From assembly GCA_002478145.1 (NCBI GenBank), contig DLMI01000092.1:60267-91975 (forward strand): a stretch of DNA of 31,709 nucleotides. Direction: 5' to 3'. The position numbers were made by a program, and so were the translations under genes. The notes below the pieces were generated by a model that was given only the letters and a program-made list of their open reading frames with translations, searched no databases and was not told where the DNA came from. This document shows, one piece after another, positions 1 to 7,174 of the stretch. Each line of letters starts with the position of its first letter. Within the stretch, counting starts at the first letter, position 1. The DNA comes from Acidobacteria bacterium UBA7540 (GTDB lineage Bacteria > Acidobacteriota > Terriglobia > UBA7540).

Positions 1-809
1 ACACTGTCCGTGATAATCCGGATGGCCAGGAGGTCGTAAACCTGCTCCATGGGGACATGCTGCCGCAAAAGCTTTTGCCAAATGCTGTACAAGCGTTTGA
101 TTCGGCCTTCAATGCGCGCGGGGATGGTATGCTCCTTCATCTTTGCATCCACTTGGTCGCGCACTTTGGCAAGAAAATCCTCGCTCACCTTGCGGCGGCT
201 TTCGACGGCCCTCTTGACCTCGAGATAGGACTCGGGTTCGAGAAACTTGAACGCCAGGTCTTCCAATTCGCCTCGGACCTTTCCCATTCCCAAGCGGTGG
301 GCGATGGGCGCATAGATCTCGAGCGTTTCCCGGGCCACGCGTTCCTGCCTGTCGGGAGGCAGGTACTCGAGGGTGCGCATGTTATGGAGCCGGTCGGCGA
401 GCTTCACCAGCACCACCCGGATGTCGTCCACCATGGCGAGGACCATCTTGCGGAAGCTCTCGGCCTGCTGCTCCTCTCGGCTCATGAACCTGATGCGGCC
501 GATCTTTGTCACTCCATCCACGATACGCGCCACTTCAGGACCGAACTCGCGTTCGATCGCTCCGCTCGTCGTGCCCGTATCTTCCACCACGTCGTGCAGC
601 ATACCCGCGATCAGACACACCAGGTCCAGCTTCATCTCCGCCAGGATCTGGACGACCTCGAGCGGATGAGAGATGAAGGGTTCACCGGAGAGGCGCTTCT
701 GCTCGGAATGGCGGATGGCGCAGAAGTCATAGGCCCTGCGCAGCGGCGACAGGTCCTCCCCGGGACGATAAGCCTGGACCTTTCCGGCGATGTCCTCAAA
801 GTGAAGCAT
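1..809 (-). CDS. rel: RelA/SpoT family (p)ppGpp synthetase/hydrolase, N-terminal part
   Basis: Bifunctional-type stringent-response enzyme that makes and hydrolyses (p)ppGpp in the cytoplasm. Translation of the minus strand gives 269 codons before the window edge. The HD hydrolase domain is intact: H48 (SHPLEV), H72-D73 with E76-D77 (LHDVVEDT), and D139/N143 (KLADRLHN) match the metal and catalytic positions of Rel/SpoT with constant spacing, so hydrolase activity is expected. The synthetase domain is just beginning (RLYSIWQKL near 239-247, VYDLLAIRI near 257-265) and continues outside the window with the TGS/ACT regions presumably beyond. The chosen start gives MLHFEDI, which aligns with the usual family N-terminus. 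An in-frame ATG at 824 would add five residues (MLIGA). Neither has a strong ribosome binding site. It is divergent from the lipoprotein gene at 995. Family is certain; whether it is Rel, RelA or SpoT cannot be decided here. Confidence 0.95.
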   Translation of the reverse strand, partial: MLHFEDIAGKVQAYRPGEDLSPLRRAYDFCAIRHSEQKRLSGEPFISHPLEVVQILAEMKLDLVCLIAGMLHDVVEDTGTTSGAIEREFGPEVARIVDGVTKIGRIRFMSREEQQAESFRKMVLAMVDDIRVVLVKLADRLHNMRTLEYLPPDRQERVARETLEIYAPIAHRLGMGKVRGELEDLAFKFLEPESYLEVKRAVESRRKVSEDFLAKVRDQVDAKMKEHTIPARIEGRIKRLYSIWQKLLRQHVPMEQVYDLLAIRIITDS

Positions 810-983
810 GGCTCCAATTAGCATTCTAGGGCAGGCGGCGACGCTGGTTCAAGCATTTCACGTCAAAGCACAAGCACCCTTTCCGGTGACCCTGGTTTTG
901 TGGTAGGCTTCATGAATCTTTAGAGGAAGGGTCGAAGCAGGCCTGCCAAAAGCCAGTGTGAGTCGCCCACAGGGGGCGGAGCA

Positions 984-991
984 AAGGAGGG
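984..991 (+). promoter_or_regulatory. Strong Shine-Dalgarno site of the 995 lipoprotein gene
   Basis: The purine run AAAGGAGGG lies directly upstream of the ATG at 995 and fixes this start. No convincing sigma-70 promoter was identified in the 825-980 divergent intergenic region. Confidence 0.7.
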
Positions 992-994
992 TAT

Positions 995-2002
995 ATGAAA
1001 CAAACCACATGGAAGCTCTTATCCATTGCGCTGCTTCTATCAGTTGGAATCTTCAGCTCGTGTCAGAAGCCTTTTCATGAGGAAACCGAACGGTATATCT
1101 TTGTAGCCGCGAATACGAGTCTCCCTTATTGGCAGGAAGCCAAAGCGGGATTTATGGGTGCAGCCCGCGGAATCGGGGTGAAGGCCGAGTTTACCGGGCC
1201 GGACACATACTCTCCGCAAGACGAACTTGAGGCTTTTCAAAAGGCAGTGGAAAAACATCCTTCCGGTATAGCGGTCTCGCCCGCCAGGCCGGAGCTTTTC
1301 AAGGATGCGATCGACGCTGCGGTAAAGTCAGGAATACCGGTCGTCTGCGTAGATTCGGATGCACCGGAGTCGCGCCGCATCTTATTCATCGGTACGGATA
1401 ATTATCAGGCCGGGCTCATCAGCGGGAAGCGAATTGCCGAGTTGGTCCACGGCGATGGTCAGGTGATCGTGATCACTATACCAGGACAGCTCAACCTGGA
1501 CGAGCGCGTCCGCGGAGTCACCGAGGCGTTTAGGAAGTATCCGAAGATCAAAATCGGTCGCACCCTGGATGACAAAGGCGACCCGCGCTCCGCCAATGAC
1601 CAGATTTCCGCCCTTATCGACGCGAAGGAAAAGATCGATGGCATGGTGTGCGTGGAAGCCTCGGGCGGCCCGGGCGCGGCGGAAGCGCTCCACAGGTTGA
1701 ACCTGGACGGCAAGATCCCGATCGTGGCGATGGATAAGACTCCCGAGACGCTCGACTTCATCGCCCGAGGCGTCATAGCTGCTACGGTCTCCCAGAAACC
1801 CTACACCATGGCTTTCTACGGGTTGCGTTTCCTGGATGACCTGCATCACAACATCGTCCACGAGTTCAAAGACTGGCAGACTGCACCGGCTTCGCCCCTG
1901 CCCGCTCGCGTGGATACTGGGACGGCCGTAATCGACGCGAATAATCTAGCCGCCTTCCGGGCCGCCGAGGCGACGCATGCCAACCCGCTCGGAGGGAACT
2001 AA
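995..2002 (+). CDS. Sugar-type ABC transporter substrate-binding lipoprotein (RbsB-like, Peripla_BP_4)
   Basis: Predicted periplasmic lipoprotein of 335 residues that would bind a small sugar-like ligand. The N-terminus is a lipoprotein signal: charged MKQTTWK, a hydrophobic stretch, then FSSC with Cys23 as the lipidation site. The mature part has type I periplasmic-binding-protein features: YIFVAANTSLPYWQEA at the start, GIAVSPARPE, a middle strand GIPVVCVDSD, IGTDNYQAG (the typical ribose/xylose-binding segment), GVTEAFRKYPKIKI, and a final VAMDKTPETLDFI. It stands alone: no permease or ATPase gene is adjacent, so it either serves a transporter encoded elsewhere or acts as the sensor part of a signalling pair. 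It converges on the TPR lipoprotein gene at 2219. Family assignment is firm, ligand unknown. Confidence 0.88.
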   Translation: MKQTTWKLLSIALLLSVGIFSSCQKPFHEETERYIFVAANTSLPYWQEAKAGFMGAARGIGVKAEFTGPDTYSPQDELEAFQKAVEKHPSGIAVSPARPELFKDAIDAAVKSGIPVVCVDSDAPESRRILFIGTDNYQAGLISGKRIAELVHGDGQVIVITIPGQLNLDERVRGVTEAFRKYPKIKIGRTLDDKGDPRSANDQISALIDAKEKIDGMVCVEASGGPGAAEALHRLNLDGKIPIVAMDKTPETLDFIARGVIAATVSQKPYTMAFYGLRFLDDLHHNIVHEFKDWQTAPASPLPARVDTGTAVIDANNLAAFRAAEATHANPLGGN

Positions 2003-2164
2003 CCCGGCACGGCAGTTGTCGCGTTCCCTGTTCGCCGTGTAGACAGAGGCCCCCGTGGAGAGTCTTATCTCTTGGGCCCTTGGCATTGCGGAAGAGCGTT
2101 GGCGTGGTTATCGTGGGAAGAGATTAGCAGGCGACCTCGTCCTTCCGAGGCCGGGTGAATACAC

Positions 2165-2188
2165 CCCCGCCCCTCGCTCAGGGCGGGG
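2165..2188. terminator. GC-rich hairpin between convergent genes
   Basis: A perfect 8-bp stem (CCCCGCCC pairing with GGGCGGGG) closes an 8-nt loop. It sits between two convergent genes (ends at 2002 and 2219), where a bidirectional terminator is expected. No U-tract follows on either strand, so it may instead be a repeat-type hairpin. Confidence 0.4.
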
Positions 2189-2218
2189 TTCGCAATTCGA
2201 CAACAATCAAGGAACAGC

Positions 2219-3025
2219 TTACGGAGTCGTGCCGGCGCCCTCTAGTCCTGCCTTCTTGAGGGCTACAGCTTTGTTGACCCAGTCTTCAGCCTGTTTCAGG
2301 TCAGCTTCGCGCGCAGCAGAAGTAGGCTCCAAATCAGCTTTTTGCCGATACGTCAGGTTCAAGTAAGCCATCGTATTGAAGTCGTCCGGCTTAAGCTGAA
2401 TGGCCTTCTCCAGAAGCTCCAGCCCTTCCTTGATGAGCGGACCATTTTCTTCTTCCAACCGAGCGCGGGCCTTTTCAGGAAAAGGCGGCAAGCTGCCGGG
2501 GTCCTTAGGATCCTTCGGGAATTCGATCTTCAGATCCTTCCTCATCTGCTGCGTACGAGGATAACAGATGGCCCAATCAAGCACGGCGATCCAATAGTAA
2601 GGGTCAGGATTATTGGGCTCAACTTGCAGCCATCGCCGCTGATACTCCTGCGCCTTATCAAACTTCTTCATGTTGTAGTACATCTGAGCAGCGCTGGCGA
2701 TGGCTGTGACGTTCTTGGGATCCATCTTCAGGACGTCGTCAAAAGCATCGATCGCCTGTTGAGCGAACTTAAGGTTATCCGGAGTTTCTCCGCCAGGAAT
2801 GTACTGTTGGACATAGGCAGTAGCGAGGTACAGCCTGGCATTCAATAGGGTGGGGTCCAAGGCTACCGCGTTCTTAAAATGCATGACGGCGATTTGGAAC
2901 TGCGCGTTGCGGTACGCCGCAACGCCCTTGTTGAGCTGGTCTCGCGCCCTTAGTCTAGTGCATCCGCTGGTGATAGCCAGCAAAAGCAACAAAGCCCCCA
3001 GCAGGGCAAGCTTATACACCTTCAT
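2219..3025 (-). CDS. TPR-repeat lipoprotein
   Basis: Lipoprotein of 268 residues with tetratricopeptide repeats, probably facing the periplasm. The N-terminal signal ends in ITSGC, making Cys22 the lipidation site, although Thr at -3 is less usual than Leu. TPR motifs can be read around residues 30-65 (AYRNAQFQIAVMHFKNAVALDPT), 75-105, 110-140 (YYNMKKFDKAQEYQRRWLQ) and 195-225 (GLELLEKAIQLKPDD), with a Pro/Lys-rich stretch between repeats. TPRs mediate protein-protein contacts. It is the last gene of the tonB-exbB-exbD-exbD run, 36 nt after the second exbD, with a good GGGAGG site before its ATG. This suggests a role with the TonB machinery, but that is inference from position only. Confidence 0.85.
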   Translation of the reverse strand: MKVYKLALLGALLLLLAITSGCTRLRARDQLNKGVAAYRNAQFQIAVMHFKNAVALDPTLLNARLYLATAYVQQYIPGGETPDNLKFAQQAIDAFDDVLKMDPKNVTAIASAAQMYYNMKKFDKAQEYQRRWLQVEPNNPDPYYWIAVLDWAICYPRTQQMRKDLKIEFPKDPKDPGSLPPFPEKARARLEEENGPLIKEGLELLEKAIQLKPDDFNTMAYLNLTYRQKADLEPTSAAREADLKQAEDWVNKAVALKKAGLEGAGTTP

Positions 3026-3061
3026 TGGAATTCCTCCCTCGATGTGAGCATAAGTGGGGGA

Positions 3062-3493
3062 CTATTGGCCTTCTTCCAAGGCCTTGGTAACGAGGCCGAT
3101 CTTATCGAGACCGGCGCCCTTGGCAATGTCAATAAGCTCTGCGACATCTCCAAACTGCAGCGTTGGATCGCCTTTCACGAACATCACCCGGTCGCTGCGT
3201 GTCTTGAAAATGTCCTCGAGGCGCGAACCGAGCATGCGGATGTCGATTGGCTCCTGATTGATCTTTACATGATGGGTCGCATCCATAGACACCACAATGG
3301 TTCGGGACAGGATACCTTCATCGACCTTTGCGTCCTTGGGGCTTGGTTGAGGCACAAGTGCGTCCAAGCCCTTCGGCGTCAAGGGCGTGATCACCATAAA
3401 GATGATCAGCAACACCAGTAAGACGTCAATCAACGGGGTCACATTCATGTCCACCATGGGACCTTTCTTGCTTCCCCCTACGGCCATAGCCAT
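3062..3493 (-). CDS. exbD: ExbD/TolR family proton-channel subunit (second copy)
   Basis: Inner-membrane subunit of the ExbB-ExbD proton motor that energises TonB. The 143-residue protein has one transmembrane helix near residues 22-39 carrying the essential membrane Asp (D23 in VTPLIDVLLVLLIIF). A periplasmic ExbD domain follows, with VMFVKGDPTLQFGDVAELIDIAKGAGLDKIGLVT as the conserved C-terminal fold. The open frame extends upstream to 3520, but those first nine codons contain the AAGGAGGG ribosome binding site itself, seven bases ahead of the ATG at 3493, so 3493 is chosen. It lies 39 nt after the first exbD and 36 nt before the TPR lipoprotein. The two ExbD copies differ clearly in sequence, so this is not a recent duplication. 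Confidence 0.93.
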   Translation of the reverse strand: MAMAVGGSKKGPMVDMNVTPLIDVLLVLLIIFMVITPLTPKGLDALVPQPSPKDAKVDEGILSRTIVVSMDATHHVKINQEPIDIRMLGSRLEDIFKTRSDRVMFVKGDPTLQFGDVAELIDIAKGAGLDKIGLVTKALEEGQ

Positions 3494-3532
3494 AGTGGTA
3501 CCCTCCTTGTACTTTGACAAACCGATCCGACG

Positions 3533-3994
3533 TTACTGAGTCTCAGCAGCGGCGGCGGCGGCAGCAGCAGCCAGATTTCGAGCCTGGACCTTTTCAGTCA
3601 ATAATCCAAGTGAATCCACCCCTGCCGCCCGCACCGCGTCCACGACGGAGACAACATCTCCATACTTGGCCCGGGCATCGCTCTTGACGTAAACGGTCTT
3701 GTCGAGCTTGTCCGCGACCCGGTCTTTGACCTGGGCGGTAATCTTGTCCAGGCTGATCACGTCCGGCCCCAGATAGATCCTACCATCCCGGGTGATTGCA
3801 AGGAGCGTAGCGTCTTCCTTCTCCGCGGCCTGCATGGGATGTGGGTTGTTGACACGAGCCATGTCGACGCTGACCCCCTTCTGCAACATGGGGGTGATCA
3901 CCATAAAGATGATCAGCAGTACCAGCATCACGTCGACCAGCGGGGTCACATTGATGTCTGAGACAGCTCCAGGCGCTTGCGCTTTGAAGGCCAT
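3533..3994 (-). CDS. exbD: ExbD/TolR family proton-channel subunit (first copy)
   Basis: Partner of ExbB in the TonB proton motor. The 153-residue protein begins with the short cytoplasmic segment MAFKAQAPGAVSDINVTPL, followed by the single transmembrane helix with the essential Asp21 (LVDVMLVLLIIFMV). The periplasmic domain shows DGRIYLGPDVISLDKI, VYVKSDARAKYGDVVSVVDAVRAAG and VDSLGLLTEKV. It ends with an unusual run of nine alanines before ETQ, absent from ordinary ExbD. The ATG follows the exbB stop codon with no gap (TAAATG), so translation is probably coupled to exbB. Function in TonB energisation follows from the complete neighbouring gene set. Confidence 0.94.
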   Translation of the reverse strand: MAFKAQAPGAVSDINVTPLVDVMLVLLIIFMVITPMLQKGVSVDMARVNNPHPMQAAEKEDATLLAITRDGRIYLGPDVISLDKITAQVKDRVADKLDKTVYVKSDARAKYGDVVSVVDAVRAAGVDSLGLLTEKVQARNLAAAAAAAAAETQ

Positions 3995-4732
3995 TTATTT
4001 CTTCCCCCGCGACGATCTCTTGATAAAGTAGTCAATCAACTCGGACGAGGAGTTGTCCATTTCCACGTCGAAAGACTCGATTTTTCCGGTGAAGTAATTG
4101 TAAGCCCACACCGCAGGCACGGCCACAAACAGACCGGCCGCGGTGGTCACCAAGGCTTCGGAAATGCCGCCCGCCACAGCGGCTAGACCTGTGGACTTCG
4201 CGCCCGCAATTCCTCTGAACGCGTTGATGATGCCGAGCACCGTTCCGAACAGGCCGACAAAGGGCGCCGTGGAGCCGGTGGTGGCAAGGGAGGAGACGCC
4301 GCGCTTGAGCTCGGCATGCACGATGGCCGAAGCCCGCTCCAGGGCTCGCTTGGAAGCCTCGATTGTCTCACCGGATATTTCTGCGGAAACCTGATGAGCC
4401 TGGAACTCTTGCAGACCAGCCGTCACCACTTTGGCCAGGTGGCTCCGCTTATTCTGTTCCGCAATGGAGATGGCCTCATCAATCTTGCCGTCCTTCAAAG
4501 CACCTGCCACGGCGGGAGCAAAAAGCCTGGATTGCTTGCGAGCCGCGTTGTAGGCGATATAGCGGTCAATCATGACCCCGATCGACCAACACGACATGAT
4601 GAACAGCACTATGACCACCGACCGGGCCGGCCAAGCCATCGAACGCCACATGGTCACGAAATCGAATCCCGTCTGCGCCTCGCCTTCCTGGAAAAACCAC
4701 AAACTCAGGGTAAAGAGTTTCACGCCTAACAT
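3995..4732 (-). CDS. exbB: ExbB/TolQ/MotA family proton channel protein
   Basis: Inner-membrane pentameric scaffold of the proton channel that drives TonB. The 245-residue protein has the family's three-helix layout: a first helix near residues 36-58 (ARSVVIVLFIMSCWSIGVMI), a long cytoplasmic region with a central Ala/Glu-rich helix (60-150), then two helices after the hallmark TTGSTAPFVGLFGTVLGIINAF and SEALVTTAAGLFVAVPAVWAYNYF. The conserved Thr/Gly positions lining the pore are present in both. A Shine-Dalgarno AGGAGG lies 12 nt before the ATG, slightly long. It is 41 nt after tonB and abuts exbD. The upstream residues MLGVKLFTLSLWFFQEG may form a short extra hydrophobic leader. Confidence 0.95.
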   Translation of the reverse strand: MLGVKLFTLSLWFFQEGEAQTGFDFVTMWRSMAWPARSVVIVLFIMSCWSIGVMIDRYIAYNAARKQSRLFAPAVAGALKDGKIDEAISIAEQNKRSHLAKVVTAGLQEFQAHQVSAEISGETIEASKRALERASAIVHAELKRGVSSLATTGSTAPFVGLFGTVLGIINAFRGIAGAKSTGLAAVAGGISEALVTTAAGLFVAVPAVWAYNYFTGKIESFDVEMDNSSSELIDYFIKRSSRGKK

Positions 4733-4773
4733 GATGTTTTGTATCCTCCTGGAAGATTTTCCTATCCAACAAA

Positions 4774-5814
4774 CTATTCAGCCAAGGTGAAGTTCACGTC
4801 CACCTCGGTTACCACCTCGACCGGTTCCCCGTTCAGCAAGGTGGGCTGGTAGCGCCAGCGCTGCACAGCCTCCAAGGCTGATTTCACCAGCAACGGGTGC
4901 CCGCTAACAACTTTCAAATCCTGGATCGTACCGTCCTTACTGATGATGGCCTCCAAGCGCACTGTCCCCTGGATGCGGGCCATTTTCGCCAGCGGGGGAT
5001 ATTCAGGTTTGGGTTGATAGATGAGTTTCGCACCTTCCACCTGACCACCCACGCGGATGCGTTTCGGGGTGGCTGCCTTCGGTGGGGGTGGCGGGGGAGG
5101 AGCAGAAGCAGTGGATAGCACGCCGCCGAGAACTGAGCCCAGCACACCTCCGAACTGACCGCCTGACACACCTCCCGGTATGCCCCCTACCACTCCCACG
5201 GCGCTGGCCGGTGCCGGAGCCGCGTCAGGCCTTGCGATTGTCTTGGGAATGACGGTGGGCGCTTTCATGATGTCCTGCACAGTCACCCGCCTGACGATTC
5301 TAGGCGGGGGTGCAGCAGCAGGCGGGGGTGGAGGTGGCGGGGGAGGCGGAGGCGCTGCCAAAAAGGTCATCAATTGAGCCGACGGCAGAGCCTCGGTGTA
5401 GATCAAGGGGACCAGCACGAATAAGCCGACGAGGATGCCCTCACAGATGTATGCGATCGGCAGTGTCGCTCGCTTCCAATTGTCGGTCTTTATCGCGGAG
5501 TAGATCAAGTACACGATGAAACCAACCACGTTGAAAAGGAACACGATGATGAACCAAACTGGCGCACTGAGCTTCAGATGGCGCGCATCCGCCCACACGT
5601 AACACAACATGAGCACGTAACCCGCAGTCAGCACGCCAAGGATGGTGGCTTGCGCGGTAACCACTTTGGTTTCAGTTCCAAATGACACCATAGGCAAGCC
5701 GAAAAATATAGTGAGAAAGACTACCAAGCCGAGCGCGAGTGAAAGGAGCCAGTGCCTGCCCTTGAGAACTGGGGCGCGGGATGGGGAAGATTCAAGTAGA
5801 CTCTCATCGAACAT
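4774..5814 (-). CDS. tonB: TonB family energy transducer with a four-helix membrane domain
   Basis: Transmits ExbB/ExbD energy to outer-membrane receptors. The 346-residue protein differs from classical TonB, which has one N-terminal anchor: here four hydrophobic helices are visible near residues 21-41, 52-73, 85-106 and 118-139. They are followed by a proline run (11 consecutive Pro near 155-165), a glycine-rich stretch (207-232), a second run of seven Pro (239-245), and a C-terminal TonB domain (262-344) with YPPLAKMARIQGTVRLEA, GHPLLVKSALEAVQRWRY and TEVDVNFTL. An AGGAGG site lies 8 nt before the ATG. It sits 66 nt after secF and 41 nt before exbB, so it is probably transcribed with them. 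The third and fourth helices (YVLM, VWFIIVFLFNVVGFIVYLIY) recall phospholipase_D-nuclease-N-like membrane segments, but this is only a resemblance. Confidence 0.92.
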   Translation of the reverse strand: MFDESLLESSPSRAPVLKGRHWLLSLALGLVVFLTIFFGLPMVSFGTETKVVTAQATILGVLTAGYVLMLCYVWADARHLKLSAPVWFIIVFLFNVVGFIVYLIYSAIKTDNWKRATLPIAYICEGILVGLFVLVPLIYTEALPSAQLMTFLAAPPPPPPPPPPPAAAPPPRIVRRVTVQDIMKAPTVIPKTIARPDAAPAPASAVGVVGGIPGGVSGGQFGGVLGSVLGGVLSTASAPPPPPPPKAATPKRIRVGGQVEGAKLIYQPKPEYPPLAKMARIQGTVRLEAIISKDGTIQDLKVVSGHPLLVKSALEAVQRWRYQPTLLNGEPVEVVTEVDVNFTLAE

Positions 5815-5880
5815 GGCTAGCGCCTCCTAGAATTCTTAAGACGGCCAGGGAGGATGACCCTGGCAACAAATCAATGATAA

Positions 5881-7107
5881 CTACCGACGAGCCGGTACAG
5901 CCTCGCGGGCGTAACTCTTGGGCCTCGCCATCACCGCACTTCCGGGCAATCTTTTCTGAAAGAAGACCAAAATGGGACTAGCAATGAAAATCGAAGAGTA
6001 AGTCCCAATAATTACTCCCACGACCAACGCAAAGGAGAAACCGTGGATGACCTCCCCTCCGAACAGGAACAAAGAGAGCACTGCCAGGAAGGTCAAACCC
6101 GAGGTCAGAATCGTCCGGCTCAGAGTCTGGTTGATGCTGCGGTTTATCAGGTCAACAAAGTTTTCCCGCTTGTTGAGTCGGACGTTTTCCCTGATACGAT
6201 CAAAGACCACAATCGTGTCGTTCATGGAATAGCCAACCAGCGTCAGCAAGGCCGCAATCACCGTCAAGCTGATTTCCTTATTGAGCAAAGAGAAAAACCC
6301 CAAGGTAATAGTGACATCATGAAAAGTAGCGACCACCGCGGCGACGCCGTACGATAGCTCAAAACGGAACCAGATGTAAACCAGCATGGCGCCCAGTCCC
6401 GCCAGCGTGACGTAGACAGCCTGCCGGCGGAGGTCCTTCCCCACCTTGGGTCCAACGATCTGTGTGTTCTTGACGGCAAAGCTGGAAAGGTAGAAGTCAT
6501 TTCTGAGTGTCGCGATCACTCCCGCGTTGACACCCGGGACCGAACTCAATTCCTGGAAGTCTGAAATAAGCCCACTTCTCGGTGAGGAGTTCCTGAAATT
6601 GATAACTGCATCCGCCAAATCCCGGTAAGTCTTGGTAGCGGTGTCGAAACCCTGCGAAGAAAGTCCCAGAGGATCGGCAGCCACCAAGTGGTCGGAGACT
6701 GTTTGGGGACTGGAGTTATTGAAATCCAGCTTGCCCGCCTGCCCCTGCCCGAACAAGCCGGACAAGGTGGTCACAATTGCCCGCTTCCCTTGATCCAGGG
6801 CTTCGCTTGAGGTGGTAGTCTTCAGATCCAGCCCAATAATGACTTCGTGGTCGCTGGGTACACCGTATCTCTGAATCGTGGCGCCTCGCAGATTCTGCCG
6901 GTCAAGCTCACTGCGGATGGCATCCAGGTTTGGCGCCTTGGAAAACTTCACATTGACCACGGTTCCACCCCGGAAGTCAATCCCGTAAGCAAGGCCCCGC
7001 TTAACCGCCATGGAAATCAATCCGATAGCGGCCAGGGCGAGGGACAAGGCGATGAAGTACCACTTTATCCCCATCCAGTCAATCTTTGGTTCGTGAAAAA
7101 ACTCCAT
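5881..7107 (-). CDS. secF: Protein translocase subunit SecF
   Basis: Inner-membrane partner of SecD, using the proton gradient to help pull exported proteins through SecYEG. The 408-residue protein shows YGIDFRGGTVVNVKF after the first helix (about 15-35) and the signature LVGYSMNDTIVVFDRIRENVR near 290-310, with five C-terminal helices. The first periplasmic domain spans roughly 40-228, much longer than the usual about 100 residues of SecF. The excess, about 95-210, contains polar Ser/Asn-rich sequence and the helix-hairpin-like segment LSSVPGVNAGVIATL. It lies 67 nt after secD. The Shine-Dalgarno site is weak (GCGAGGTGCGGG is distant), so expression may depend on secD translation. Confidence 0.96.
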   Translation of the reverse strand: MEFFHEPKIDWMGIKWYFIALSLALAAIGLISMAVKRGLAYGIDFRGGTVVNVKFSKAPNLDAIRSELDRQNLRGATIQRYGVPSDHEVIIGLDLKTTTSSEALDQGKRAIVTTLSGLFGQGQAGKLDFNNSSPQTVSDHLVAADPLGLSSQGFDTATKTYRDLADAVINFRNSSPRSGLISDFQELSSVPGVNAGVIATLRNDFYLSSFAVKNTQIVGPKVGKDLRRQAVYVTLAGLGAMLVYIWFRFELSYGVAAVVATFHDVTITLGFFSLLNKEISLTVIAALLTLVGYSMNDTIVVFDRIRENVRLNKRENFVDLINRSINQTLSRTILTSGLTFLAVLSLFLFGGEVIHGFSFALVVGVIIGTYSSIFIASPILVFFQKRLPGSAVMARPKSYAREAVPARR

Positions 7108-7174
7108 GGCCTAATCCCGCACCTCGCTAATCTCTTTGACACCGAACGACAACCTGAAGTTCCCCTAATTTCCG

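Noticed and set aside
57..821. Plus-strand frame of 254 codons at the left edge
   Set aside because: The minus strand in this interval encodes an unmistakable RelA/SpoT N-terminus with all HD residues, so the plus frame is a shadow.
3494..3520. Upstream ATG for the second exbD (MSKYKEGTT)
   Set aside because: These codons contain the Shine-Dalgarno sequence of the ATG at 3493 and add no conserved residues.
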